The translations under genes were made by a program, and so were the position numbers. Of a stretch of 64,000 bases of DNA, positions 12,601 to 22,440 are shown piece after piece (the stretch's first letter is position 1; the number at the start of each line of letters is the position of its first letter). This stretch comes from Microglena sp. YARC. Its lineage: Eukaryota > Chlorophyta > Chlorophyceae > Chlamydomonadales > Chlamydomonadaceae. The stretch lies in NCBI GenBank assembly GCA_022414725.1, contig CM039466.1, positions 36,628,637 through 36,692,636 of the forward strand. Reading direction: 5' to 3'. The notes below the pieces were generated by a model, which worked only from the letters and a program-made list of their open reading frames with translations, was not told the DNA's origin and made no database searches.

Positions 12601-13501
12601 AGAGCGCACTCATCGCACCATTGAGCAGATTCTCCGAGCTTATACAGCCCCTATGCATGAGGATTGGACTACATGGCTTCCTTTGGCTGAGTTTGCGTAC
12701 AACAACAGCCATCACCGCTCCATTGGCACCACCCCATTCTATGCCAACTATGGCTTCCATCCAGCTTCTCCAGCCGCCCTCATCGTTACCTCTGATGTGT
12801 CGTCTGAGGCTGCTGATTATATGAGTCATCTCAAGGACGTCCAAGCGTCAGTCACCCGGGAGTTGGAGTTATCAAAGGCTCAGCAAGCAGAATATGCTGA
12901 CCGACACCGCCGTCCTCTGCAATTCAGTGTCGGAGATCAGGTTCGCTTGTCCTCTGACTTCATCTCTCTATATGACCAGCCTTCAGCCAAGCTACGACAT
13001 CGGTTCCTTGGTCCCTTCACTGTGCTTGAGTGTATCTCGACAACGGATCCCACAGCCTATAAGTTGGACTTGCCTTCTTCTATGTCACGTGTGCACCCTG
13101 TGTTCCATGTTTCTCGTCTTCTTCCCTGGACCCCTAACAATGAGGATGAGTTTCCTGGCCGCCATATCCCAAATCAGCCTATTCCAGCTGCTAAGGACTA
13201 TGTGTATGGTGACGCATATGAAGTGGATCGCATTCTGGATGTTAAGATTGCACAAGACCCTGCATCCCGTGCTCGTCCCAAGGCCGACAATATCTTCTTT
13301 CTGGTGAAATGGGCCCCACCTTACCAAGACCCTTCTGAAGACACATGGGAACCTTACCGGAATCTGAAATTCTTAGATGCAATGAAGGTCTTTTTGCGTT
13401 CTCCTGAGTATCATACTTTTACTCTTACTCCTGCTTTCCTGTCCTTTGCTCGCAAGCATAAAGCAAAGATTCCCAAAGTTGTTCGCTTCGATATTCCTTA
13501 G
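9536..13501 (+). CDS. pol: pol polyprotein of chromovirus A (1321 aa, open)
   Basis: An intact frame that would encode the enzymes for copying and inserting the element. Residues are approximate and numbered from the first Met. Protease DSGA is at 163; reverse transcriptase has YLDD at 508; RNase H has the TDAS Asp at about 661. The integrase zinc module (H-H-CPTC) lies at about 848-890. The integrase core has D about 921, then SDRD and GQTE with exactly 35 residues between the last two acids. A C-terminal chromodomain starts about 1227 (YEVDRILDVKI, FLVKWAPP, DTWEPYRNL) with its aromatic residues present. Lengths match the family. It lies in the +1 frame relative to gag, so the true N-terminus is a fusion product. 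Being open while the LTRs differ by about 3 percent, it may have stayed functional for some time. Confidence 0.95.
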   Translation: MTPPRLAGSPRLGALPQHTEKTEYLGSGRNNPDAEFQSAVCSLPKTPAEPRIIAGTRFPRITHRTKIIPVAPRRFRRSLSSDPKDSDIASSPTVDFSQDTPDNPSPSTLDPPSIPSSPLSDYPQPPNLPKIINLCSVAARNHGHDLLVFHGTLDGLPVKILLDSGAQRDFVSRRFVQACQLETAKRDTLRIRLANGMLQATATELPKVTLCMGPHTSTRSFVCTDIQEYDIILGMPWLADVNPNIDYPSRTIISPFYLEANSTVQANPCINLVKVERMRKALRQPGNRTFLGILKETTDQSQEPDPFKPVNTAFPPAKQSQLHSLLARFQPYFAAPTGLNETVPLHRIPLQPGSTPPQQRTWRMSPAELEELQRQLEDYLAKGWIRPSRSDFGAPVLFSLKADGSWRFCIDYRALNAITIKDRYPLPRIDELLDQLHGAKYFTSLDLWSGYHQVKMHPDDIHKTAFKTRYGLFEFLVMPFGLTNAPATFMRLMNNELREYLDKFVVVYLDDILIYSKTEEEHLEHIELVLKKLAAANLHVKISKCTFAQPKTVFLGFQVSSDGLSVDPKKIAADADWSLPHDSQSTRSFLGFTGFYRRFIKDYAKIAAPLTELTKTSKPFPHPLPQPAVDAFHILKAALIQAPLLVIPFTGTTATFELYTDASGLGVGAVLLQDQGKGPQPVAYESRKYKPAEKDYAVHEQDLLAVVHGVKKFRHYLEGCKHFHLYTDHHTLKYFFTQRDLSKRQARWSQDLAPFQPNMTIVYKPGPENQADTLSRLFLAEIVDLLPHQVIISDPIQHDIALGYSDDPLYAQPENPKRPSFLEKHNDLWYFKGRLCVPNIPELRLRILHEYHDVPSAGHPGFHKTLNAVADKFWWPRMTRTVRSYVASCPTCQRTKPSSMCSPGQLRPHDVPSRPWSHVSVDLITDLPRSVCYDGVTYDAIATFVCMLTKQAIFVRINKTITAAQLANVYLDHVYAKHGLSTFLVSDRDPRFNSEFWHALFAALGTTLNMSTAHHPQTDGQTERTHRTIEQILRAYTAPMHEDWTTWLPLAEFAYNNSHHRSIGTTPFYANYGFHPASPAALIVTSDVSSEAADYMSHLKDVQASVTRELELSKAQQAEYADRHRRPLQFSVGDQVRLSSDFISLYDQPSAKLRHRFLGPFTVLECISTTDPTAYKLDLPSSMSRVHPVFHVSRLLPWTPNNEDEFPGRHIPNQPIPAAKDYVYGDAYEVDRILDVKIAQDPASRARPKADNIFFLVKWAPPYQDPSEDTWEPYRNLKFLDAMKVFLRSPEYHTFTLTPAFLSFARKHKAKIPKVVRFDIP

Positions 13502-13555
13502 TTTTCCCCCATGTCCTCCTGTGTTGTGTTGCTAGCTATTAGGACATAGCTGTCT

Positions 13556-13570
13556 ATAAGAGGGGGAGTA
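13556..13570 (+). other. polypurine tract of chromovirus A
   Basis: ATAAGAGGGGGAGTA sits immediately before the 3' LTR at 13571, the usual place for second-strand priming. Confidence 0.75.
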
Positions 13571-13861
13571 TGTAGTGTATTAGTTGAGTTGTTAGTCGAG
13601 AAACTTCTCCGAGGCTTCGTGTGAGGTTCCTAGGTTTCTGTGAACCGTTCACTTTAGGGTTTAGGTTTAGTTATGAACTTCTCGATTATTCTACCTCGAG
13701 ATATAAGCTGATGTTCGGACATTTCTAGAACTTCTGACGCTGTAACAATCACTGGCTTCTGCCTGATCTGTAACAAGTCTTTGAGTTTATTTCTTCTCGT
13801 TTTCCTCGTCTCTGATTCTCGCGCGTAACAATCACAGCCGTTGCCGGATCGTTACCCTACA
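13571..13861 (+). repeat. 3' LTR of chromovirus A
   Basis: 291 bp, TG...CA, matching 1959-2250. It is followed by ACAAC (13862-13866), the second copy of the target duplication. Confidence 0.93.
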
Positions 13862-13890
13862 ACAACCATCACTCCATACTAAACCAATAT

Positions 13891-14110
13891 ACCATGCATT
13901 TAGGTACACGTCATGCAATGCTATGCTACAACATGCCATGCCCCACTATTATACCATTGTACCATGCATGTTGGTATAAACCATAACATGTAGTGCTATG
14001 CTGCACCAGGCCATACCATTCAAATCAACCATTGTACCATGCATGTAGGTATAAACCATTCAATGTCATGCTATTCTGCACCATGCCTTACCATACCAAT
14101 ATACCATGCA
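13891..14110. repeat. 70-bp CATGC-type satellite, unit 1
   Basis: Three copies, 70-75 bp apart, of a unit starting ACCATGCAT(G/T)TAGGTATAAACC and containing ATGCTATGCTGCACCATGCC. The same family recurs at 18290-18800, 20765-21005 and 25150-25385. Confidence 0.85.
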
Positions 14111-14507
14111 AGTAGAGCAAGGGGTGGCAGCATGGAACCTTCCCATGTTGTCTCAGCTGCATGCGAATCAGGGAACCGCGCGCGCGTAATGAGAGGATGG
14201 GCGACTTTCAGAGTTGAACTTAGGGGGCACCAAGAATTGCGAGGAATTGGTTAAAAGACAAGTCGTAGGCGCTTTTCGAAAGCTAATATTTGAGAAACTT
14301 CAACTGAATAAGCCTGCGAGAATGGGCGAAGAAGGGAAAATAGCGAAAATTGGGTCCCTGGCGAGGAGGGACGGACCAAGCCGCCTTATCTGTATTGCTG
14401 CGAGGCGAAATGTACCACGTAGTTTGCAACACGAAGGTCGGCAGTGCTTAATTCCAAGATTCGCAAGTGCGTGAGATGGAAATGTGATCGTTACCCATAG
14501 AATTGTT
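14111..14507. other. unique part of the array unit
   Basis: No gene seen. It contains GGGAACCGCGCGCGC and an AATTGAGAAACTTCAACTGAATAAGCC-type block shared with 21008-21450 and 25386-25775. It ends with TTGTT (14503-14507), the left target duplication of the modular element. Confidence 0.7.
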
Positions 14508-15897
14508 ACCGCCCTCAATGTAGGAGAGACTCAAGAGTTACACCGAGTCACTCAAACTCAAAAATTGTCAAATTGTCAAGAGGGGGCCGACCAACTAGCG
14601 TCACGTGAGTGTAACAAAAACGAGTAACCGGATGAAGAGCCATGAAGAACCTAAAGGGTTCGCGTAGAAAGAACCGTCCTTCACAAGCCAACTGTCCATG
14701 CAACATGCAACATTCGCGTTTCCGTCCGACCCTGAGCCCATCGCCTGCAAACTCCCATCGCGGCTGGACCTGCTACTTGCGCGCAACGTGCAAATTGCGC
14801 AAATGCTAACTTCGAACGAACGCAATTGAATTGAACTGGTGCTCTTCCAACCTCTGAATCTGCCAATCTTGCTATTAATAGCATGCCTCAGTGCTGATCA
14901 TTCGTTCTGCAGACCTGCGAAGCTTCAAAATTAATTACGGATCAGCCCAAGTGGGTAACACCACCCTGCGAACCTGTGGAGTTTGGACCAGCGCAGCTTT
15001 GAGCTACGTGCTCTGACCTAGAGGCCCATCGCCTGCAACTTGCTGGACGTGCTACTTGCGGACGTGTAAATTGAGCATATGCTGACCTTCGAACTGCGGA
15101 ATTGATAACTGGTGCACTTTCGACCCCCGTCTATGCCACAGTGACTTGCTATTTATAGCTACCTAAGTACCAATCGTTCCTTCTGCGGAGCTGCGAAGCT
15201 ACACAAGTAAGAACAAACTCGCCACCCAAGAAGGTGACACTACCCTGAGAAGCTGCAGGCAGAGCTTCGACCAACGCAGCTTTCAGATTCGTGCTTCGAC
15301 CTAGGGGGCAGCGGCGTTGCACAATGGTGGCCACTTATCTCCATTCTCCATGGCCAGGCGCAACTCTAGGCCCAGCCATTCCAAATCATGGGCAGAGCGG
15401 CTATGCTCACCTATTCTCCCAAAGCACATGCCACATGCGCTCTCAAACTGCGCTACATTCGTGTCATACCCACACAACGCATGACCACCCGGCCAGCCCG
15501 GGCCAGCCCAATGCATGCCGACCCACGCTACAGGCATCCACCCCGACACACCCGACCACCCCCTCGCGTCGGGTCAGGCCCAGACCGGAACGGCTCATAC
15601 TGCCCAGCCCACACATGCAACACCTTCTCAAAATCCCCTAAAATTAACCCGACCTCTGATTGGTCTCATTTTTTCTGCATCAAATTATATCAACTAAAGC
15701 CAACCTTCATGTATGCTCTGCGTGACAGTAGAGGCACGTTCAATACTGTTTTAAATAGCAACACTGCAAAATGTCCCTTATTTGTTTGTTTGTTACTTTG
15801 TTGTTACTTTGAAAGCAACAAGGCTACAACATAAGTACATAACTGACCGCCCGTAAATAAGCTTATAATTCCAAAAACCAACAGCTCAGGGGGCGGT
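14508..15897 (+). repeat. module A of the modular element (1390 bp)
   Basis: Begins ACCGCCCTCAATG and ends CTCAGGGGGCGGT, giving a short terminal inverted repeat ACCGCCC(T/C)C. Inside are two imperfect direct copies of a roughly 280-bp segment (about 14740-15025 and 15026-15300). They share the phrases GCCCATCGCCTGCAA, TGCTACTTGCG and AACTGGTGC. Two inverted copies lie at 47426-48876 and 48887-50211. Confidence 0.8.
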
Positions 15898-15907
15898 CAA
15901 TATAGTT

Positions 15908-16532
15908 ACCGCCCCTCCATGGGTTGCGACTTAGGTACACCAGGCGTACCGCCGGGTGCGCCAAACGGATGCGCCAAACGGGTGCGCCAAACGGGTGCGC
16001 CAAACGGGTGCGCCAAACGGGTGCGCTAGGGAACCTAAGGGTTCGCCCTACAAATTGCATTTGGACCGCACCAACTGACGTTTGCAAACGGCAGGCAGCT
16101 CAATAAACTCGCAAAGACAGTCACCTCTTCTCCGACTCGAAGCAAATTTCAGACAAGTTGTTTTTTCAGTCACGTCACCTCATCTTCCAGGTAGATTTAA
16201 GTCAAACTGCGCCCCGAACCACTTGACGTTTGAATTCGGCATTCATCCCGAAGAAGACTGCCTAGTCACTGTCCAAGGGTGCACAGCCCCAGTTTATGTG
16301 GTAACGCGCGTCTGTGTCCCAAAGCACGGTATACGAGACACACATTTCGCAAGAACAGCCACGAGGGCAGCAACAAGGTTCACGAGGGCAGCAACAAGGT
16401 TAGACACACCGCACACCTCACACCGCACACAAAACAACCCTACTTACGGGGGGGCTACCTATACGGCGATCCCCATCCCCAGCGGATCCCTTGGTCCAAT
16501 TGGTCCAATCCAACACAAGGGCGGTCACGCCC
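15908..16532 (+). repeat. module B of the modular element (625 bp)
   Basis: Begins ACCGCCCCTCCATGG, ends GGGCGGTCACGCCC. It includes about five tandem copies of the 13-bp unit GCGCCAAACGGGT (about 15954-16026) and two copies of a 16-bp CACGAGGGCAGCAACA repeat near 16360-16400. An inverted copy lies at 46823-47415, where fewer 13-bp units are present. Confidence 0.8.
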
Positions 16533-16537
16533 TTGTT

Positions 16538-17019
16538 TGTTGTGCAAGTTAGCAAGGCTGGAAACCATGACCATTACGTGAATCGGAAGTACACAGTACA
16601 TATCCGTAGGTCCACCCCACGCCGCACCCGTCCCACCCCACGCACGGCCCTGGGGGTGCGTTGTGGGTCAAGTCCGTGCTAATAATAGCTCGTGCCCCCG
16701 GGGAATGTTTCGTCCATTGTGATGCTTGCATGTTTCGCCTCCATTTTTTGACGACAATTCCATTCCCAAACCTATGTATGCGCACATGATTGGATGGTAC
16801 GAATTTGAAATGATAACAAATGTTACCCAATAATTGTCGCTTTTGGCCCAAAAAGCACAAACCTTAGCTCCTTTTCTTGAATTGCGATGCTCATATGTCG
16901 TTCTCGTGAGAATATGTCCCGTTTATCAATAAGTCTTATAATTGTTATATGTTGTATAATGTTTCGTTTTTTTGTGATTACAAGTGAATCCTGAAAAAGT
17001 AGTTTGTGACGGACGGACG
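16538..17019. other. array-unit sequence right of the modular element
   Basis: No gene seen. The stretch from TGTTGTGCAAGTTAGC to the GGAC repeat is shared with 21450-21930 and 25780-26255. Confidence 0.7.
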
Positions 17020-17042
17020 GACACACACACACACACACACAC
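17008..17042. repeat. (GGAC)n(AC)n microsatellite
   Basis: GACGGACGGACGG followed by about ten AC dinucleotides. The same compound microsatellite recurs at 21926-21962, 26248-26282 and 26425-26461. Confidence 0.9.
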
Positions 17043-17077
17043 AGTTTTGACAGGCTAATCCCTCAAGAATCAAAAAT

Positions 17078-17500
17078 AAAGGGCGCCTGGAGGCGCGTCC
17101 CGAATGAAAATGTTTTAAATAATCTGTAATTAATTAAAATGTTAATTGTATAAATTTATTATTGTTTAATTGTATAATTGTTTAATTAAATAAATAAATT
17201 GTATTAATAAATGAATAATAAGATTAAAATGAATTAAATAAATTATGTTAAACTGTTTGATTAATTATAAGTTATTAATTAATTGATTAATTAACTAATT
17301 AATTAAATTAGATTTAATTAATTATCAATTAAATCTAATTGTATGAATTAGTTAATGAATGAATTAATTAATTAATTAAAATTGATTTAATTAATTTGAT
17401 AGAATCAAAATTGTGTTGTATTGACTTGAATTGAATGCATTTAATTGATTTGAATTGTATTCATTTGAATTCAATATATTTGGATTTTGTTGAATTGAAT
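17078..17500. repeat. AT-rich block introduced by GGGCGCCTGGAGGCGC
   Basis: Starts with GGGCGCCTGGAGGCGCGTCC and CGAATGAA, then about 400 bp of AATT/TTAATTAA-rich sequence. The block recurs at 22024-22440. The GC-rich start alone recurs at 26318, and its reverse complement with one mismatch at about 35001-35036. Confidence 0.85.
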
Positions 17501-18239
17501 CGATGGATGTAGCTTCATTTACTACGACAATTGACATTTTGTAGGGTTGTTAAATTTGAAGGAGTATTAAACGTGCCTGGACTATCTTGTAGATGGACTT
17601 TATTTGCAAGCAGTTGATGCATAGGAAATGTAAACAATTAGAGGTATAGTTGAATTTGTTCGGTCAGCCGCATACATGCTTGATGTGGCTTCATTCCCCA
17701 CATTTATGGCAATTCATTCGGGACCCCGAGGACACAAGCCGCTTGTTGCCTTATACGACATCGTATTACGATTTCGCAGTGTGATTTGCGGTCGGACACG
17801 TGTTTTGCCAATGAGGTTGTAGAGTCGGCTGGGCGTGTCCCTGGCGTGCGTAGGATTGAACACATAGTCTCGACAGCCTGGACACGTGGCATCTGAATTA
17901 TGGTCAACCGCTGGCATTCAAACCACTAAGCAACTAAACCCTGAACACATTAGAAGTCACGGGCAGGACATGGGGCAAATAGTCGAGAAATAGTTGATAT
18001 GCAGAATGCGAGAAAGTGAGAGGAGGAAGGCTGGGAGTTTCAAAAGTAGTGGAGTAAGTAGGTACTCATAGCAGAATAAGCTACAAAACATTTGAAAACT
18101 TTTGAGAAGGATCATGACCGCTGCAATGCTGATATCTCTAGTCATGCGCACTCCAACTACGAGCCAACTGTTTGGGTGCAGAGTTTGCTGGGATCAGCAG
18201 CACAGATGGAGAGAGACAAACTAATGTACAATGAGACAC
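17501..18239. other. end of array unit 1
   Basis: No gene seen. It matches 22440-23174 over its length with scattered differences, closing with the conserved unit boundary at 18239/18240. Confidence 0.75.
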
Positions 18240-18289
18240 GTGGAACCTAGGGGGGTCATCAGAGGTCTAAAGCATACATACTACATATA

Positions 18290-18800
18290 TAATATATATA
18301 AACCATGACATGCCATGCTATGGTGCACCATGCCATGCCATACCAATATACTATGCAGGTAGGTACAAACCATACCATGCTATGCTACACCATGCAATAC
18401 CACACCATTAGGACATTGTATCATGCATGCTGGAATACACCATACCATGCCATGCTATACTATACCGTGCCATAACACACCCTACTACCATGCTAACATG
18501 CATGTAGGTTTAAACCATACCATGCCATGCTACACCATGCCATACCACACCAATATACCTTTGTATCATGCATGTTGGTATAACCCATAACATGCCATGC
18601 TATGCTGCACCATGAGAGACCATACCAATATACCATGCTATGCCACACCATGTTATACGACAACATACTACCAAGTTACCATGCATGCAGGTATAAACCA
18701 TTACATGCCATGCTACGCTGCACCATGTCATACCATATCAATAAACCATGCATGTAGGTACAAATCATACCATGCTATGCTACCACATACCATATGACAC
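18290..18800. repeat. 70-bp CATGC-type satellite, unit 2 left
   Basis: About seven degenerate copies of the ACCATGCATGTAGGTATAAACC unit in tandem, directly after the unit 2 boundary, where units 1 and 3 have the 52-bp satellite instead. Confidence 0.85.
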
Positions 18801-18804
18801 CATT

Positions 18805-20030
18805 ATGTGTGGTGTGATGTGATAGGTTGAGGTGTGTTTTGGTGTGTTTTGGTGTGTTTTGGTGTGATTTGGTGTGTTTTGGTGCGTTATGTTGTGTTGT
18901 GCTGTGTTGTGGTGAGTTGCGTTGTGGTGTGGTGATTTGTGTTGTGTGTTGTGTTGTGGCATGTCGTGTTGATTCGTGTCATGTGGTGTGGTGTGGTGTG
19001 GTGTGGTGTGGTGTGGTGTGGTGTGGTGTGGTGTGGTGTGGTGAGGTGAGGCGTGGTTGTAGTGTAGTGCAGTGTAGTGTCGGTGTGGATGTGGTGTGAT
19101 GAGGTGTGGTGTGGTGTGGTGTGGTGTGGTGTGGTGTGGTGTGGTGTGGTGAGGTGAGGCGTGGTGAAGTGTGGTGTGGTGTGGTGTGGTGTGGTGTGGC
19201 GTATCATGTCATGTTGTTTTGTGTCGATTTGTGTTGTGTTGTGTTGTGGTGCGGTGTGGTGTGGTTTGTGGTGAGGTGTGGTGTGTGTGTGGTGTGTGGT
19301 GAGTGGTGTGGTGTGTGTGTGTGGTGAGGTGTGGTGTGGAGTGGTGTGGTGTGGTGTGGTGTGGTGTGTATGGTGTGCTTTGGTGTGGTGAGGCGTGGTA
19401 TGGTGCCGGTGCAGTGTGGTGTGGTGTGGGTGTGGGTGTGGTGTGGGTGTGGTGAGGCGTGGTGTGGCAAGGTGTAGGCTGTGTGGGTGTGGTGTGTGTG
19501 TGGTGTGGTATGTGTGGTGTGTGGTGTGGTGTGGTGTGGTGAGGCGTGGCGTGGCGTGGCGTGGTGTGGGTGTGGTGTGGTGTGGTGCAGTGTGGTGTGG
19601 TTGGTGTGGTGTGGTGAGGTGTGGTGTGGTGTGGTGTGGTGTGGTGTGGTGTGGGTGTGGTGTGGTGTGGTGTGGTGTGGGTGTGGTGTGTGTGGTGTGG
19701 TGTGGTGATTTGTGGTGAGTTGTATTGTGCTGTGTCGTGTCCTTTTGTGTCCTTCGTGTCCTTTTGTGTCCTTTTTGTGTCCTTTTGTGGCGTTTATTTT
19801 TGTGGTGTGGTGTCGTGTGGTGTGGTGATTTTTAGTGATTTGTGGTGAGTTGTAGTGAGTTGTGGTGAGTTGTGTTGTTTTGTGTTGTGCTGTGTTGTGT
19901 TGTGTCGTTTCATATTTGTGTCCTTTTGTGGTGTGTTATGTCGTGGTGTGGTGTGGTGTGGTGTGGTGTGGTGTGGTGTGGTGTGGTGTGGTGTGGTGTG
20001 GTGTGGTTTGGTATGGTGTGGTGATTTGTG
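18805..20030. repeat. GGTGT pentanucleotide array, strongly strand-asymmetric
   Basis: About 1.2 kb dominated by GTGTG/GGTGT repeats, with almost no A or C on this strand. Sub-blocks include TTTTGGTGTG (18835-18880) and a 10-bp GTGTCCTTTT run (about 19735-19790). The long open frames in it are repeat artefacts. It is present only in unit 2. Confidence 0.92.
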
Positions 20031-20034
20031 AGGC

Positions 20035-20600
20035 CAAACACACAAACGAACAATTGGTTGCACATGCACTGCCAAACAGCACTGTTCATACCAAATACAC
20101 ACACCTGGCCATCCATGCACTATAAGACAACCCCAGGCACATGCACACACATCTGGCTACACATGCACTGCCACACAGATCTGTTTCCGTACACAGTTAC
20201 ACACACCTGGTCATCCATGCACTACAAGACAATCCATGGACAAACCCAACACAATCAGACACTCACGCACACACACACCAGGCCATCCAAGCAATACAAG
20301 ACAACCCTATGCACACATTCACACATACCCAGACACTCACAAACGCACACACAAGGGGCTACGCATGCACTGCCACACCGCCCTACTTACATACACACAC
20401 ACCTCGCCATCCCCATGCACTAAAAGACAATCTTATTGACACAAACACACTCAGGCACTCACCCACACACACTGGCTATCCATGCACTACACCATGCACT
20501 CACACACACTGGCTATCCGTTCACTACCCCATGCACACACACAAACACACTCAGACACACCTTGAACACACACATAACTGGCTATCCAACTGCAGCACAA
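20035..20600. repeat. 52-bp tandem satellite, truncated copy in unit 2
   Basis: Starts abruptly after the GGTGT array with CACACAAACGAACAA(T/C)TGG and follows the last third of the 52-bp array of units 1 and 3. Confidence 0.88.
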
Positions 20601-20764
20601 CCCAAACACAACTACTGAAGCACAAATAAATATCACGCACTACATCACCACATTACACGATCGCAATCATCTTCTCATTAACACCATCAGTACTAACAAT
20701 CTCACCATGACCATCATCATCACTCCTACAATTAGAATCATCTATTTCACAACCATCACTCCAT

Positions 20765-21005
20765 ACTATACCAAATATACCATGCATGTAGGTACACATC
20801 ATACAATGCTATGCTACACATGCCATGCCCCACTATTATACCATTGTACCATGCATGTTGGTATAAACCGTAACATGCAGTGCTATGCTGCACCAGGCCA
20901 TACCATACTAATCTACCATTGTACCATGCATGTAGGTATAAACCATTCAATGTCATGCTATTCTGCACCATGCAGTACCATACCAAATTTACCATGCAGG
21001 TAGAG
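20765..21005. repeat. 70-bp CATGC-type satellite, unit 2 right
   Basis: Three copies, as at 13891-14110. Confidence 0.85.
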
Positions 21006-21925
21006 CAAGGGGTGGTAGCATGATCCTTCCCATGTTGTCTCAGCTGCATGCGAATCAGGGAACCGCGCGCGCTTAATGAGGCGATGGGCGACTATCAGAG
21101 TTGAACTGAGGGGGGCATCAAGAATTGCGAAGAATTGGTTCAAAGACGAGTCCTAGGCGCGTGTCGAAAGCTAATAATTGAGAAACTTCAACTGAATAAG
21201 CCTGCGAGAATGGGCGAGGAGGGAAAACGAGCGAAGAGCGGGTCCCTGGCGATCCCAGGCCGCCTGCCAGGGAGGGGTAACGTATGGCGCGGTGGCGTGG
21301 TCCATTTCGCCTCGGCAATACAAATGGGGGCGGCTTGGCCCATGCGAATGATGGTACCTCCATAGTTTGCAACTCGAAAGTCGCTGGTGCTTAATTCCAA
21401 GCTCCGCGAGTGTGTGAGCAGGATATGTAATCGTTGCCACTGTAATTGTTCATTGTGCAAGCTCGCGAGGCTGGAAACATGAACATTACGTGATTTAGAA
21501 GTACACAGTACATATCCGTAGGCCCACCCCAAGCACCCGTCCCACCCCACGCACGGCCCTGCGGCTGAGTTGTGGGTGAAGTCCGTGCTAAAAATAGCTC
21601 AAGTGCCCTAGGGGAATGTTTCGTCCATTGTGATGCTTACATGTTTCGCCTCGTTTTTTTGACGACAATTCCATTCCCAAACCTATGTATGCGCACATGA
21701 TTGGATGGTACGAATTTGAAATGATAACAAATGTTACCCAATAATTGTCGCATTTGGCCCAAAAAGCTCAAACCTTAGCTCCTTTTCTTGAATTGCGATG
21801 CTCATATGTGTTTCTCGTGAGAATATGTCCGTTTTCAAATAAGTCTTATAATTGGGTTATATGTTGTATAATGTTTTCGTTTTTTTTTGTGATTACAAGT
21901 GAAATCCTGAAAAAAGTAGTTTGTG
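21006..21925. other. unique part of array unit 2 with empty insertion site
   Basis: No gene seen. GTAATTGTTCATTGTGCAAG near 21440 is the uninterrupted counterpart of the modular element's target. A 60-bp block near 21250-21350 differs from units 1 and 3. Confidence 0.75.
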
Positions 21926-22023
21926 ACGGACGGACGGACACACACACACACACACACACACAGTTTTGACAGGCTAATCCCTTCAATCAAACAATTTTGA
22001 TTTTTTTTTTATTCGGGTATAAA

Positions 22024-22440
22024 GGGCGCCTGGAGGCGCGTCCCGAATGAAAATGTTTTAAATAATCTGTATTTAATTAAAATGTTAATTGTATAATTTT
22101 ATTATTGTATAATTGTATAATTAAATAAATAAATTGTATTAATTAATGAATAATAACGATTAAAATGAATTAATCAAATTCTATTAAATTGTTTGATTAA
22201 TTATAAGTTATTAATTAATTGATTAATTGACTAATTAATTAAATTAAGATTTTAATTAATTATCAATTAAATTTAATTGTATGAATTAGTTAATTAATTA
22301 ATTAATTAATTTAAATTGTTTAATTAATTAATTTGATAGAATCAAAATTGCGTTGTATTGACTTCAATTGAATGCATTTAATTGATTTGAATTGTATTAA
22401 TTTGAATTCAATATATTTGGATTTAGTTGAATTGAATCAA
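22024..22440. repeat. AT-rich block, unit 2
   Basis: As at 17078-17500, with small indels. Confidence 0.85.

Larger units (their letters stand above)
1959..13861 (+). mobile_element. Ty3/Gypsy chromovirus A (complete, carries nested element B)
   Basis: Long terminal repeats at 1959-2250 and 13571-13861 begin TGTAGTG and end CCCTACA. They are flanked by the 5-bp target duplication ACAAC (1954-1958 and 13862-13866). The uninterrupted site is visible in unit 3 near 25136. The internal order is primer-binding site, gag, protease, reverse transcriptase, RNase H, integrase, chromodomain, polypurine tract. Removing nested element B and its duplicated 5 bp (6335 bp) leaves a 5.57-kb element of normal length. 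The LTRs differ at about 10 positions (roughly 3 percent by eye), so it is not brand new. Its chromodomain would direct integration to modified chromatin, as known for chromoviruses. Confidence 0.95.
14508..16532 (+). mobile_element. modular element bounded by ACCGCCC / GGGCGGT (modules A-B)
   Basis: A 2025-bp insertion present only in array unit 1. Units 2 (near 21445) and 3 (near 25775) read straight through the site. The right end (to 16532) and left flank share the 5-bp duplication TTGTT (14503-14507, 16533-16537). It consists of two parts, each beginning ACCGCCC and ending in GGGCGGT or a variant, separated by CAATATAGTT. No transposase frame is visible, so it is non-autonomous. The 3' end carries an 8-bp-arm hairpin (CAAGGGCG, loop GTCA, CGCCCTTG). 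Its superfamily is unclear to me. Confidence 0.82.

Noticed and set aside
16511..16535. Helitron-type 3' end (hairpin before the terminus) for the modular element
   Set aside because: There is a 3' hairpin, but the insertion shows a 5-bp target duplication and lacks TC...CTRR ends, which argues against a Helitron.
18827..19718. Cys/Val/Gly-rich open frames in the GGTGT region
   Set aside because: Translation of a pentanucleotide repeat; not coding.
18805..20030. GGTGT array as a true telomere
   Set aside because: It is internal, flanked on both sides by array units, and differs from known green-algal telomere repeats (TTTAGGG, TTTTAGGG).
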